Position numbers and translations under genes: made by a program. A stretch of DNA of 26,443 bases from JALOOE01 sp964423545 (GTDB lineage Bacteria; Chloroflexota; Anaerolineae; CG2-30-64-16): assembly GCA_964423545.1 (NCBI GenBank), contig CAYRFV010000045.1, positions 1 to 26,443 of the forward strand, given 5' to 3'. A model generated the notes under the pieces. The model saw only the letters and a program-made list of their open reading frames with translations, was not told where the DNA came from and made no database searches. Shown piece by piece: positions 1 through 8,157 of this stretch. Numbering within the stretch: position 1 is the stretch's first letter; each line of letters starts with the position of its first letter.

Positions 1-25
1 CACGTCGACCTGAGGCAAGCGCTGA

Positions 26-1034
26 ATGGGTCTCATGTCTTCCTGGTCGATCATCGGGCACGAATGGGCGGTGACGCTGCTAGCGCAGGCCTGCGCCAGC
101 AGCCGACTAAGCCATGCCTATCTCTTCACCGGTCCGGCGCAAGTCGGCAAGACGACGCTGGCCCGTGCGTTCGCGCAGGCGATCTTGTGCGAACGCGGGA
201 GCGGTGGACCGTGCCGCGGCTCCGAAGGGGCGTGCCGCACCTGCCAGCGCATCGCCCACGACCGTTATCCTGACCTGCAGATCATCGCCGCNNNNNNNNN
301 NGAATACGATCCAGATCGAACAGGTGCGCGTCCTGCAGACGGATGCGGCGCTCTCGCCGCTCGAGGGTTGCGCCAAGATCTTCATCATCCGGGAGATCGA
401 GCGGGCGACGCCGCCGGCGGCCAATGCGCTGCTGAAGACGCTGGAAGAACCGTCGCCGCGCGTGATCCTGCTGCTGACCAGCCGTCGCCGCGACTTGGTG
501 CTGCCGACGGTGCTTTCGCGCTGCCAGATCATCAGCCTGCGGCCAACGCCCCTGGAGCAGATCGGCAGGGCGCTGGAAGCGCGCGGCGCACCGCCAGAGC
601 GCGCCGAGCTGCTGGCCCGGCTCAGCGGCGGACGCGCCGGATGGGCGCTCAATGCGCTGGCGCACCCGGAGGTGTTGCAGGCCCGCGATCGGCACATCGA
701 TGCGCTGCTTGCGCTGATCGGCGACGGCTACATCGGCCGGCTGAGTTATGCAGAGACGTTGAGCCGGCAGACAGACGCCATCGAGCAGACCCTTGGGCAG
801 TGGGCCACCTGGTGGCGGGATGTCATGTTGATCCAACACGGCAGCCCCGACGCGGTGATCAACCTGGATCGCCGCGTGCAGTTGGCGCAACAGGCGCTGC
901 TGTTTCGCCCCGAACAGGTGGAGGGCGCGCTGATCGACCTGATGCAGACGGTGCGCCGGATCAAGTCCAACGTGAACGCACGGCTGGCGCTGGATGTGCT
1001 GGCGCTCAGATTGCCGAAGCCAGCGGTGGCGTGA
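26..1034 (+). CDS. holB: DNA polymerase III subunit delta prime (clamp loader), interrupted by an assembly gap
   Basis: Clamp-loader AAA+ subunit that helps load the sliding clamp during replication. Before the gap I see a Walker A segment GPAQVGKT (residues 36-43 from the ATG at 26) and a zinc-binding cysteine set (Cys55, 63, 70, 73). After the gap come the QVR-x-LQ helix, the NALLKTLEEP segment and the LSRC arginine-finger motif, all typical of HolB. The two halves lie in different frames (frame 2 before, frame 3 after), so the 10-N gap is a placeholder; an intact gene needs a true gap length divisible by three, and the family normally has only some 5-20 residues there. GAGG at 12-15 supports the ATG at 26; the in-frame ATG at 35 is an alternative. 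Bases 1-25 may hold the end of an upstream gene (often tmk), which cannot be identified. The following PSP1 gene matches the holB-yaaT order of Firmicutes. Confidence 0.93.
292..301. other. Assembly gap (10 N) inside holB
   Basis: Ten N bases. The reading frame of holB changes across them, so the length is arbitrary rather than measured. Confidence 0.99.
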
Positions 1035-1088
1035 GGCGCGATGGCGACGAAACGCCTGCCGGCCGGTCGGGGGTCGAAGGGCGAGGGA

Positions 1089-1097
1089 TGATATGAT
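1089..1097 (+). promoter_or_regulatory. Candidate extended -10 promoter for the PSP1 gene
   Basis: TGATATGAT fits the extended -10 pattern TGnTATAAT with one mismatch in the hexamer. No good -35 lies 16-18 bases upstream, which an extended -10 can tolerate. Transcription would begin near 1104, about 54 bases before the start codon. Confidence 0.4.
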
Positions 1098-1157
1098 CGT
1101 GCGGGTGCGTCGAGAAGGTGCAAGGCGCGTCGGTGCGTGTTGATAGGAGTGAGTGGA

Positions 1158-2174
1158 ATGCCGTTAGTGGTGGGCGTGGCTTTTCAACCAGTGACCAAAG
1201 TGTACTATTTCGATCCCGCAGGCCACGAAGACCTGCGCGCCGGCGAACGCGTGGTGGTGGACACTGCGCGGGGCCGCACCCTGGGCCAGGTGGTGTTGCC
1301 TCCCCGTGAGGTTGCTCCAAACGAGATCAGTGGCAGCTTGAAGCCGGTCGTGCGTCGAGTCACCGCGTGGGATATGGTGCAGCACGATCAAATGGCGCAC
1401 AAGGAGCCTGAGACACGGGAAATCTGCCAGCGACGAGCCGACACGATCGGCCTGGATATCAAAGTCGTCAAGGCGGAGTACAGCTTCGACGGCAGCAGCA
1501 TCGTGGTCTACTTCTCGTCGGAGGAGCGCATCGACTTCCGCAACCTGGTGCATGACCTCAGTCAGGTCCTGCACACGCGAGTGGAGATGCGCCAGGTGGG
1601 CGTGCGAGACGAGGCGAAGTTCCTGGGCGGCTATGGGCGGTGCGGACGGCAGTTGTGCTGCGCGGCCTGGCTGCGCGAGTTTGCGCCGGTCTCGATCAAG
1701 ATGGCGAAGACGCAAGACCTGCCGCTGAACGCGTCCGAGGTGTCCGGCGTGTGCGGCCGCCTGCTCTGCTGCTTGAGTTACGAGAATGACTTCTACGCGG
1801 CAGCGCGACAGCGCATGCCGAAGGTGAACAGCGTGATCGACACTCCGCAGGGGCCGGGGCGGGTGAAGCAGTTGAATGTGTTGCGGAACTCCGTCACGGT
1901 GCAAGTGGAGGGGCCGGGCGAGAGCTTTCAGTATGTGGAGGTGGCGCTGCCGGAACCGCCGGTCTCCGAGGGCGGAGGAGGCGGCGCATGCGCAGGCTGT
2001 GCGAGACAGCGAGCTGACGTGACGACCGGCGAAGAGACGGAAGCACGAACCGCGGAGGATGCCGAGGCAGAGGTGGAGGCCTCGTCGGGCAACCGCGTGG
2101 CTGCGGCCGCCGAGTCCGCAGCCGCAGGACAAAGCCAGCGACCACGCGGCCGGACGAGACGCAAGAAGCGCTAG
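1158..2174 (+). CDS. ricT: PSP1 domain protein, RicT/YaaT-like
   Basis: Cytosolic PSP1-superfamily protein of 338 residues. In Bacillus subtilis RicT (YaaT) forms the RicAFT (Y) complex, which carries [4Fe-4S] clusters and affects RNase Y-dependent mRNA processing. The family signature is clear: the N-terminal GVAFQPVTKVYYFDP segment, the basic RRADTIGLDIKVVKAEY stretch, then the cysteine motifs GGYGRCGRQLCC and GVCGRLLCC, candidate iron-sulphur ligands. The ATG at 1158 is chosen because AGGAG (1145-1149) sits 8 bases before it; an in-frame ATG at 1137 lacks a ribosome site. The last roughly 75 residues are a low-complexity acidic and Ala/Glu-rich tail ending in a basic RGRTRRKKR patch, absent from typical homologues and possibly RNA-binding. 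Neighbouring holB supports orthology with RicT; partners RicA and RicF are not in the window. Confidence 0.88.
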   Translation: MPLVVGVAFQPVTKVYYFDPAGHEDLRAGERVVVDTARGRTLGQVVLPPREVAPNEISGSLKPVVRRVTAWDMVQHDQMAHKEPETREICQRRADTIGLDIKVVKAEYSFDGSSIVVYFSSEERIDFRNLVHDLSQVLHTRVEMRQVGVRDEAKFLGGYGRCGRQLCCAAWLREFAPVSIKMAKTQDLPLNASEVSGVCGRLLCCLSYENDFYAAARQRMPKVNSVIDTPQGPGRVKQLNVLRNSVTVQVEGPGESFQYVEVALPEPPVSEGGGGGACAGCARQRADVTTGEETEARTAEDAEAEVEASSGNRVAAAAESAAAGQSQRPRGRTRRKKR

Positions 2175-2242
2175 GGAAAACAAAGTCCTGCGCAGGCTGC
2201 ACCCACGACAGAGATGCCGCCGTCACTGCAGGATTTCCCGCT

Positions 2243-2509
2243 TCACCCGGCACGCGGCTCGATGATCAGTTTGACCGCTGTCCGCTCCTGCCCATCGATT
2301 TCCACATCGACGAACTCGGGGACACACGCAATCGGAATGCCATCCAGCGCAAGATAGCCGCGCGCGATGGCGATAGCCTTAATGGCCTGGTTGACAGCGG
2401 TGGCGCCGATGGCCTGGACTTCCACATATCTGCGTTCGCGCATGATTCCGGCGATTGCGCCTGCCACGGCTGTCGAGCGCGATTGCGCCGAAACCTTGAT
2501 CACCTGCAT
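2243..2509 (-). CDS. spoVS: SpoVS-like small ALBA-fold protein
   Basis: An 88-residue protein that looks full-length for the stage V sporulation protein S family: it starts MQVIKVSAQSRSTAVAGAIA and continues with the VQAIGATAVNQAIKAIAIARG core and a VDVEIDGQERTAVKLIIEP end. SpoVS adopts an ALBA-like fold associated with nucleic-acid binding and is found in many bacteria that do not sporulate. GGAGG (2516-2520 on this strand) sits 6 bases before the ATG at 2509; longer starts up to 2575 have no ribosome site and would add residues not seen in the family. It converges with the PSP1 gene and is divergent from the peptidase gene. No sporulation gene is nearby, so a role in development is not implied; a nucleoid or RNA-binding role is inference. 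Confidence 0.9.
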   Translation of the reverse strand: MQVIKVSAQSRSTAVAGAIAGIMRERRYVEVQAIGATAVNQAIKAIAIARGYLALDGIPIACVPEFVDVEIDGQERTAVKLIIEPRAG

Positions 2510-2543
2510 GATGCGCCTCCTGGCAGCGATGTAGCTGCAATCC

Positions 2544-4244
2544 ATGCTCACAAAGCCAGGGCATCTCATCCGCACGTTGTCATTTCAGGAAAGATTGTAC
2601 ACCCAAGTCAGCGGAAACGCAATAGCCCCACGCACCTGGATCGTCCTCGCGGCTCTGATGGCGCTGACCACCTGTTCGCCGCGCCCGGCGGCCGCACCGC
2701 CAGGAAACCCGATGGCATCGCCGTCGGTCGCTGCATCCATGCCGATGCCTGCGACGTCGGCGCCCCAGCCGCCGGTTGCCTCGGTTCAGCCACGGCCCAC
2801 CATGCTCCCCACCGCCCCAGCATCGACGCCGGCCGGGGCCGGCGCGCCGCCATCTCCAAGCATTACGCCTGAGGCTGCCGGCTCCCTGGCGGACGCCTGC
2901 GAGCCGCTTCCGGGGAGCGGCGGCCACCCCCGCTATCGCTTCGATGTCTCTGCTGACGTGACTGCCCATCGCCTTCAGGTCAAACAGCAGGTCGGGCTGG
3001 GCGATCGCGAGCGATTGCGCCTGGGCGAGCTGTTGTTCAATGTACCGGCGATTCAGACGGTGGGGAGTTTCGTGCTGGCGAGCGCGGGTCTGGCCGGGCT
3101 GCCGGCGCCACTGCAGACCCACCTGAAAGGGTCGACTCTGCGCGTGGTGCTGCCGGAAGCCGCGCACACGGCATCCGACGTCACTCTCTGCCTCGCCTAC
3201 ACGCTCAACCTGCCGCCGGCCGGCGGCGAGGGGATCTCGGCTGCGCATGCGTTGGGCTGGTCAGAGCTCGGCATCATTGCCGGAGCCTGGCACCCTGTCC
3301 TGGCGCCTCGCACAGCGACCCGCGGCTGGCTGCTGACACCCTTTCACCCGGTCGGTGACCCCATCGTGTATGAGATCGCCAGCTACGACGTGACTGTACG
3401 CGCACCTGTCGGGCAGTCGGTCATCGGTGCGGGTCTGGAGGAGACGAAGGACGGCGTCTGGCGCTTCAAGCTGGCGCGCGCGCGCGGATTCGCCTTTGCT
3501 GTCAGTGATCGGTTGATCGCGAGCCGCAGCGATGTGGGCGCGATTCCCGTGCAGGTCTATCACCTTCCCAGCCACAAGGCGGGCGCAGACGCGGCGCTGC
3601 GCGCAGTGCGCGAGGCGCTGCCTCTGTTTGCAGAGAGCTTCGGTCCGTATCCCTATCGGGAGTTGGTGATTGTCGAAGCGGTTCAATTCGGCGGCATGGA
3701 ATACAGCGCTCTGATCACCTTCAGCCGGGATTGGTTCGCTGGCTACCAGGCGCCTGGCGCTGGAAGCGACTTCGGTGCGGATATGCTGGTGCGTTTCATC
3801 GTTCATGAGCTCGGACATCAATGGTGGTATGGGGCGGTGGGCAACGATCAGGCCTACGAACCGTGGGTGGATGAGGCGTTGGCGCGCTACGGCGAGATAC
3901 TCTACTACGAGAAGCTGCACCCCTCGCATCTGGCCTGGTGGGGTGCTCCATCACATAACCTTGCCACCGTGCCGATCAATCAACCGATCTATCACTTCAG
4001 CGACACCGCGAGCTATGTCCAGGCCGTCTACGTCAGCGGGACGCGCTTCTGGCTGGATGTGCGCAAAGCGATGGGGGAGCAGGCGTTCCATGCGCTGCTG
4101 CAGGAGCACCGGCGGAAGCACCAGGATCGGATCGTAAGCGAGGCCGAGCTACTGGCATTGGTGAGAGAACGGGCAGGGACGCCCCTTGGGCAGATCTTGC
4201 CCCGCTATTTCGCCCCGCCGGCGAGCAAAACGGTGGCGCCGTGA
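2544..4244 (+). CDS. Lipoprotein M1-like zinc metallopeptidase
   Basis: Predicted extracytoplasmic aminopeptidase of the M1 (gluzincin) family, anchored as a lipoprotein. A hydrophobic stretch, WIVLAALMAL, leads to a lipobox-like LTTC (Cys44). A Pro/Ala/Ser-rich linker of about 70 residues follows, then the catalytic part: GGMEY (the substrate-end motif, GAMEN in classical members), HELGH at about 421-425 with the third zinc ligand Glu in WVDEALARY 19 residues later (HExxH-x18-E), and a conserved tyrosine region SYVQAVYVSG. At 566 residues it is shorter than classical M1 enzymes and appears to lack the large C-terminal helical domain. The start is uncertain: the ATG at 2544 has no clear ribosome site, and a TTG at 2595 would keep the signal sequence. 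It precedes the glycosyltransferase cluster by 70 bases; peptide scavenging or envelope turnover are plausible roles. Confidence 0.85.
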   Translation: MLTKPGHLIRTLSFQERLYTQVSGNAIAPRTWIVLAALMALTTCSPRPAAAPPGNPMASPSVAASMPMPATSAPQPPVASVQPRPTMLPTAPASTPAGAGAPPSPSITPEAAGSLADACEPLPGSGGHPRYRFDVSADVTAHRLQVKQQVGLGDRERLRLGELLFNVPAIQTVGSFVLASAGLAGLPAPLQTHLKGSTLRVVLPEAAHTASDVTLCLAYTLNLPPAGGEGISAAHALGWSELGIIAGAWHPVLAPRTATRGWLLTPFHPVGDPIVYEIASYDVTVRAPVGQSVIGAGLEETKDGVWRFKLARARGFAFAVSDRLIASRSDVGAIPVQVYHLPSHKAGADAALRAVREALPLFAESFGPYPYRELVIVEAVQFGGMEYSALITFSRDWFAGYQAPGAGSDFGADMLVRFIVHELGHQWWYGAVGNDQAYEPWVDEALARYGEILYYEKLHPSHLAWWGAPSHNLATVPINQPIYHFSDTASYVQAVYVSGTRFWLDVRKAMGEQAFHALLQEHRRKHQDRIVSEAELLALVRERAGTPLGQILPRYFAPPASKTVAP

Positions 4245-4314
4245 TGGCAAGCGCGCGATTCGCCCCCGGCGTTTGCGCCGCTCCTATGAACCGAAGCGGC
4301 AGGAGGTCAGGCGC

Positions 4315-5436
4315 GTGCGGATCGTGATGGTGTCGAAAGCGCTGACGGTGGGCGCGTATCAGCGCAAGCTAGAAGAGCTCGCGCGGCTGCCTGACGTTGA
4401 GTTGATCGCCATCGCGCCGTCGGAATGGCGTGATCGCCGCGGCCATGTGCGGCTCGAACGCGCCCATGTCACCGGCTACGAGCTGGTTGCGGCGCCGCTG
4501 ATCTTAAGCGGCCAATATCATCTCCACTTCTACCCCACGCTCGGCCGCCTGGTCAGACAACTCCACCCCGATCTGCTGCACATGGACGAGGAGCCTTACA
4601 ACCTGGCGACGTGGCATGCGTTGCGCCTGGCGCAAGCTATCGGCGCGGCCAGCCTCTTTTTCACCTGGCAGAACCTGAATCGGCGCTATCCCTGGCCCTT
4701 CCGTGCGTTTGAGGTTGCCAACTATCGTCGCGCGGCCTACGCGATCGCAGGCAACCGCGCCGCCGTCGATGTGCTGCGCGCCAAGGGCTATCGCGGTCCA
4801 GCGGCCGTCATCCCGCAGTTCGGGGTGGATCCCGAGATTTTTCGGCCCAGACCGGCGGCCAATCGGCCCCGGTCGGTTTTCACCATCGGGTACGCCGGCG
4901 CACTGATCCCGGAGAAGGGGGTGGCGGTGCTGCTACGTGCGTGCGCCGGGCTGCCGGACGCCGGCTGGCGGCTTGTTATCGTTGGGGATGGCCCGGAACG
5001 GTCGCGGCTGCTCGCGCTGGCCGGAGAACTGGGCATCAGCAACCGGACCGATTTCTTGGGCCCGCGCAGCTCGACGCAGATGCCCGATGTGTACCCGGCG
5101 TTCGATGCCCTGGTCTTGCCGTCGCTCAGCCGGCCCAACTGGAAGGAGCAGTTCGGCCGGGTCTTGATCGAGGCGATGGCCTGCGGCCTCCCGGTGATCG
5201 GTTCAGACAGCGGGGAGATCCCGAATGTGGTCGGCGATTGTGGTTTGATCTTCCCAGAGGGGGATGCTGGGGCGCTGCGCGACTGCATTGCCGGCCTGCG
5301 GGCCGATCTGGAGCACCGGACACGGCTGGGTGCGTCCGGTCGGCAGCGAGTCCTGGCGGAGTTCACGCAGTCCCGTATCGCGGCCGCGACCCACCAGGTG
5401 TATCTAGAAATACTCTTGCAGCAAAAGGCGGCATAG
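4315..5436 (+). CDS. GT4-family glycosyltransferase
   Basis: Retaining glycosyltransferase of the GT-B fold, 373 residues. The N-terminal domain begins VRIVMVSKALTVGAYQRKLEE and contains HPDLLHMDEEPYN; the C-terminal nucleotide-sugar domain has GYAGALIPEKGV, VIVGDGPERS and the GT4 E-x7-E motif EQFGRVLIE (Glu278 and Glu286) followed by AMACGLPVIGSDSGEIPNVVG. The GTG at 4315 is the start, because a full AGGAGG (4301-4306) lies 8 bases upstream; the open frame extends further upstream but overlaps the peptidase gene with arginine-rich, non-family sequence. Its place at the head of a run of envelope glycosyltransferases points to polysaccharide or glycolipid assembly at the inner face of the membrane. 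Donor and acceptor sugars cannot be read from the sequence. Confidence 0.9.
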   Translation: MRIVMVSKALTVGAYQRKLEELARLPDVELIAIAPSEWRDRRGHVRLERAHVTGYELVAAPLILSGQYHLHFYPTLGRLVRQLHPDLLHMDEEPYNLATWHALRLAQAIGAASLFFTWQNLNRRYPWPFRAFEVANYRRAAYAIAGNRAAVDVLRAKGYRGPAAVIPQFGVDPEIFRPRPAANRPRSVFTIGYAGALIPEKGVAVLLRACAGLPDAGWRLVIVGDGPERSRLLALAGELGISNRTDFLGPRSSTQMPDVYPAFDALVLPSLSRPNWKEQFGRVLIEAMACGLPVIGSDSGEIPNVVGDCGLIFPEGDAGALRDCIAGLRADLEHRTRLGASGRQRVLAEFTQSRIAAATHQVYLEILLQQKAA

Positions 5437-5492
5437 TCAGATGCTTTCTATGCAGCGCAAGCTACGAAGTGATTTTGTGTCCTGGCGTTCTA

Positions 5493-5501
5493 TGCTATAA
5501 T
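5493..5501 (+). promoter_or_regulatory. Perfect extended -10 promoter immediately before a GTG start
   Basis: TGCTATAAT is a perfect extended -10 (TGnTATAAT). A weak TTGTGT lies 15 bases upstream (5475-5480). Only 7 bases separate the hexamer from the GTG at 5509, so transcription would start at or next to the first codon and the mRNA would be leaderless. Confidence 0.65.
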
Positions 5502-5508
5502 CACGCAC

Positions 5509-6672
5509 GTGTCGGTAGACCTGCTGAGACCGCGGCGCGTCGGCGTGAATGCGCACCTCCTTTCGCTGGCCCGTAGCTACCGAGGCGCCGGCATCAACGG
5601 TTACATCTATCAACTGCTGAAGCATCTACCGGCGGCCTGTGGAGGCGCCGCGCCGCCGTTGCAGATCAGCGCCTATCTGCACGATGGTCGATTTGAGCCG
5701 CCGCCGGGATTGTCCGTCATCCGCTCGCGGTGGGACACCAGTGGCCCGTGGCAGCGCATTGCATGGGAACAGACTCGACTGGCTGCCATCTCGCACCAGC
5801 TCGATCTCGTGCACGGGTTGGCCTTCGCCATCCCGTTGGCGTGCGCCTGCCCGGCCATCGTCACCGTGCATGACTTGAGCTTTCTCAGGCATCCCAGCGC
5901 GTTTCGATGGTTCAACCGGACCTACCTGAGCTTCATCACGCGGATCTCAACGCGCAGAGCGGCACGCGTCATTGCGGTCTCAGAGAGCACCAGCCGGGAT
6001 GTCATCACCTTCTGTGGCGTGCCGGGCGAGCGGGTCATCGTGGTCCCGAATGGAGTTGCCGAGGAGTTCCATCCATCCGGGCCGGCCGATCGGGGTGCAG
6101 TCGCCGAATTCCGCCGGCGCAGCGGGTTGCCCGAGCGGTTCATCCTGTTCCTCGGAACCCTTGAGCCGCGCAAGAACCTCGTCCGGCTTCTTGAAGCCTA
6201 TGCGCTCAGAGCGGATGAGCTTCCTGCGCTGGTGATCGCCGGTGCGAAGGGCTGGTTCTACGACACGATTTTCACCCGCGTCAACGATCTGGGATTGACC
6301 GAACGCGTCGTATTTCCCGGCTTCGTGCCCACCGAGGAACTGCCCTGGTGGTATCGAGCCGCCGAGTTATTCGTCTATCCTTCACTGTTCGAGGGATTTG
6401 GGCTGCCGGTGTTGGAAGCCATGGCTTGCGGCACACCGACCATCACGTCCAACGCTTCGGCCTTGCCTGAGGTCGCCGGCGACGCCGCCCTGCTCATCGA
6501 CCCTGAGGACGTCGAGGCGCTGTCCGAGGCGATGGCACGCGTCTTAAGTCAGCCGGATGTGGCAGCAAGGATGCGCGAGGACGGCCTGCGCCAGGCGGCG
6601 CGCTTTTCGTGGATGCGCACTGCCGAGCAGACGGTGGGGGTCTATCGGTCCGCCCTGGGGATCGCACCATGA
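5509..6672 (+). CDS. GT4-family glycosyltransferase (mannosyltransferase-like subgroup)
   Basis: Retaining GT-B glycosyltransferase, 387 residues. It begins with RRVGVNAHLLSLARSYRGAGI, carries TVHDLSFLRHP and VSESTSRDVI in the N-domain, then LGTLEPRKNLVRLLEAY, VFPGFVPTEELPWWY and the catalytic E-x7-E EGFGLPVLE (Glu295 and Glu303), followed by AMACGTPTITSNASALPEVAG. This pattern resembles the mannosyltransferase B/WbaZ type of GT4 involved in O-antigen or exopolysaccharide chains. The GTG at 5509 has no ribosome site, but a perfect extended -10 ends 7 bases before it, suggesting a leaderless transcript. The stop overlaps the next start (ATGA, 6669-6672), so it is translationally coupled to the polyprenyl-phosphate sugar transferase. 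It belongs to the same envelope polysaccharide operon. Confidence 0.9.
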   Translation: MSVDLLRPRRVGVNAHLLSLARSYRGAGINGYIYQLLKHLPAACGGAAPPLQISAYLHDGRFEPPPGLSVIRSRWDTSGPWQRIAWEQTRLAAISHQLDLVHGLAFAIPLACACPAIVTVHDLSFLRHPSAFRWFNRTYLSFITRISTRRAARVIAVSESTSRDVITFCGVPGERVIVVPNGVAEEFHPSGPADRGAVAEFRRRSGLPERFILFLGTLEPRKNLVRLLEAYALRADELPALVIAGAKGWFYDTIFTRVNDLGLTERVVFPGFVPTEELPWWYRAAELFVYPSLFEGFGLPVLEAMACGTPTITSNASALPEVAGDAALLIDPEDVEALSEAMARVLSQPDVAARMREDGLRQAARFSWMRTAEQTVGVYRSALGIAP

Positions 6673-8096
6673 AACGCGATGTGCGCCAGTGGATTCCCTG
6701 GGTGACAGCCATCGTCGACGCGCTGCTGATCTACGTCGCCTTCCTGATCGCGTACTGGGTGCGCTATGACCTCCAGTGGTTGCGGTCGGTTGATCCCGCG
6801 AACAATGTCCCTTTCTCGGCCTATCTGCCGATGGTTTCCCTGTTGGCACTGATTCTGTTACTGGCGTTGCGGCGGGAAGGCGCGTATGATCTCCGCCGCG
6901 CCAGGCCGTACTTCGACGAGATATACGGGATCCTGAACGCAACCACCACTGCCATCCTGCTGCTGGTGGTTTTCGTGTTCTTCTATCGCCGTATGTTCTA
7001 CTCGCGGCTGATCTTCATCTATGGCGGCATCCTCATCCTGATCCTCTTGACCACTGCGCGCCTGGTGCGCAGAATGATCCTCGCGCGTCTGCGCCAATCC
7101 GGGCAAGGGATCGATCGCGTCCTGATTGTGGGTGCAGGCGAGGTGGGCCGCGCCGTGATGCGCAACATTATCGCGCAACCGGAGCTGGGTTACCAGGTTG
7201 TCGGCTTCCTGGATGATGATCCAGCCAAGAGTCACGCGGACATCGGCCCCATCAAAGCCCTGGGGCCGACCGAGAGCGTGCTCCAGGTTATACGCGAGCA
7301 GCGGATCGACCAGGTCATTCTGACGCTGCCGTGGCAATACCACAGGAAAACCATGCGCCTGGTGCTGGAAACCGAGGAGGCGGGCGTACGCGCTCGCGTC
7401 GTGCCCGACCTGTTTCAACTCAGCCTGGGCGGGATCGATGTCGAAGCGATCAACGGCATCCCGCTCATCGGGATCAAACCTACCGCTCTCACGGGATTCA
7501 ACCTGGTCATCAAGCGCGCGTTCGATCTGCTCTTTGCTGCGCCATTCGTGATACTCACGTCGCCAATCTGGGCCGCGGTGGCAATCGCGATCAAGCTCGA
7601 TTCACCCGGCCCCGTGTTGTTCCGGCAGGAGCGCGCCGGCAAGAACGGCAGGCCTTTCCACGTCTACAAGTTCCGCTCGATGTACGTTGGCGCGGAGGCG
7701 GAGCAAGCCGCTCTATTGGCCCAGAACGAAGCATCCGGTCCGATCTTCAAGATGCGCGACGATCCTCGCCGAACGCGCGTCGGCCGGTTCATTCGCCGTA
7801 CCAGCATCGATGAGCTGCCGCAATTCATTAACGTGCTGCGCGGCGAGATGAGCGTGGTCGGGCCGCGGCCGCCGATCTTGAGCGAGGTGGCCCAGTACCA
7901 GGAGTGGCAACGCAAACGCCTGGAGATCCAGCCCGGTGTGACAGGACTCTGGCAGGTCAGCGGCCGGAGCGACCTTACCTTTGACGAGATGGTGATGCTC
8001 GACATATACTATGGCGAAAACTGGTCGCTGGCCGGCGACATTCGTATCGTGCTTCGCACCGTGCCGCAAGTCTTGTTCGGCGACGGAGCGTATTGA
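6669..8096 (+). CDS. Polyprenyl-phosphate sugar-1-phosphate transferase (exopolysaccharide initiating enzyme)
   Basis: Membrane enzyme that transfers a sugar-1-phosphate from a nucleotide sugar to undecaprenyl phosphate, the first step of a lipid-linked polysaccharide. It has 475 residues. The N-terminal part has about four hydrophobic helices within residues 9-135; next comes a Rossmann-like CoA_binding_3 domain with VLIVGAGEVGRAVMRNI and GFLDDDPAK. A fifth hydrophobic segment, FDLLFAAPFVILTSPIW, opens the C-terminal bacterial sugar transferase domain with FRQERAGKNGRPF, YKFRSM (Lys334), the RRTSIDELPQ motif and VGPRPP. This is the full WbaP/WcaJ/CpsE-type architecture. The start at 6669 overlaps the preceding stop by ATGA. 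Whether the substrate is UDP-glucose, UDP-galactose or another sugar cannot be decided. Confidence 0.93.
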   Translation: MKRDVRQWIPWVTAIVDALLIYVAFLIAYWVRYDLQWLRSVDPANNVPFSAYLPMVSLLALILLLALRREGAYDLRRARPYFDEIYGILNATTTAILLLVVFVFFYRRMFYSRLIFIYGGILILILLTTARLVRRMILARLRQSGQGIDRVLIVGAGEVGRAVMRNIIAQPELGYQVVGFLDDDPAKSHADIGPIKALGPTESVLQVIREQRIDQVILTLPWQYHRKTMRLVLETEEAGVRARVVPDLFQLSLGGIDVEAINGIPLIGIKPTALTGFNLVIKRAFDLLFAAPFVILTSPIWAAVAIAIKLDSPGPVLFRQERAGKNGRPFHVYKFRSMYVGAEAEQAALLAQNEASGPIFKMRDDPRRTRVGRFIRRTSIDELPQFINVLRGEMSVVGPRPPILSEVAQYQEWQRKRLEIQPGVTGLWQVSGRSDLTFDEMVMLDIYYGENWSLAGDIRIVLRTVPQVLFGDGAY

Positions 8097-8157
8097 GAGC
8101 GTCCGGTGGCGTCGTCCAGACGTCGCTGGGGCTGACCGATGATGGCAACGAAGCGTC

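Noticed and set aside
2184..2242. Loose inverted repeat (TCCTGC and GCAGGA with partly matching flanks) between the PSP1 and SpoVS genes
   Set aside because: The arms are short with an internal insertion and no T-run; not convincing as a terminator.
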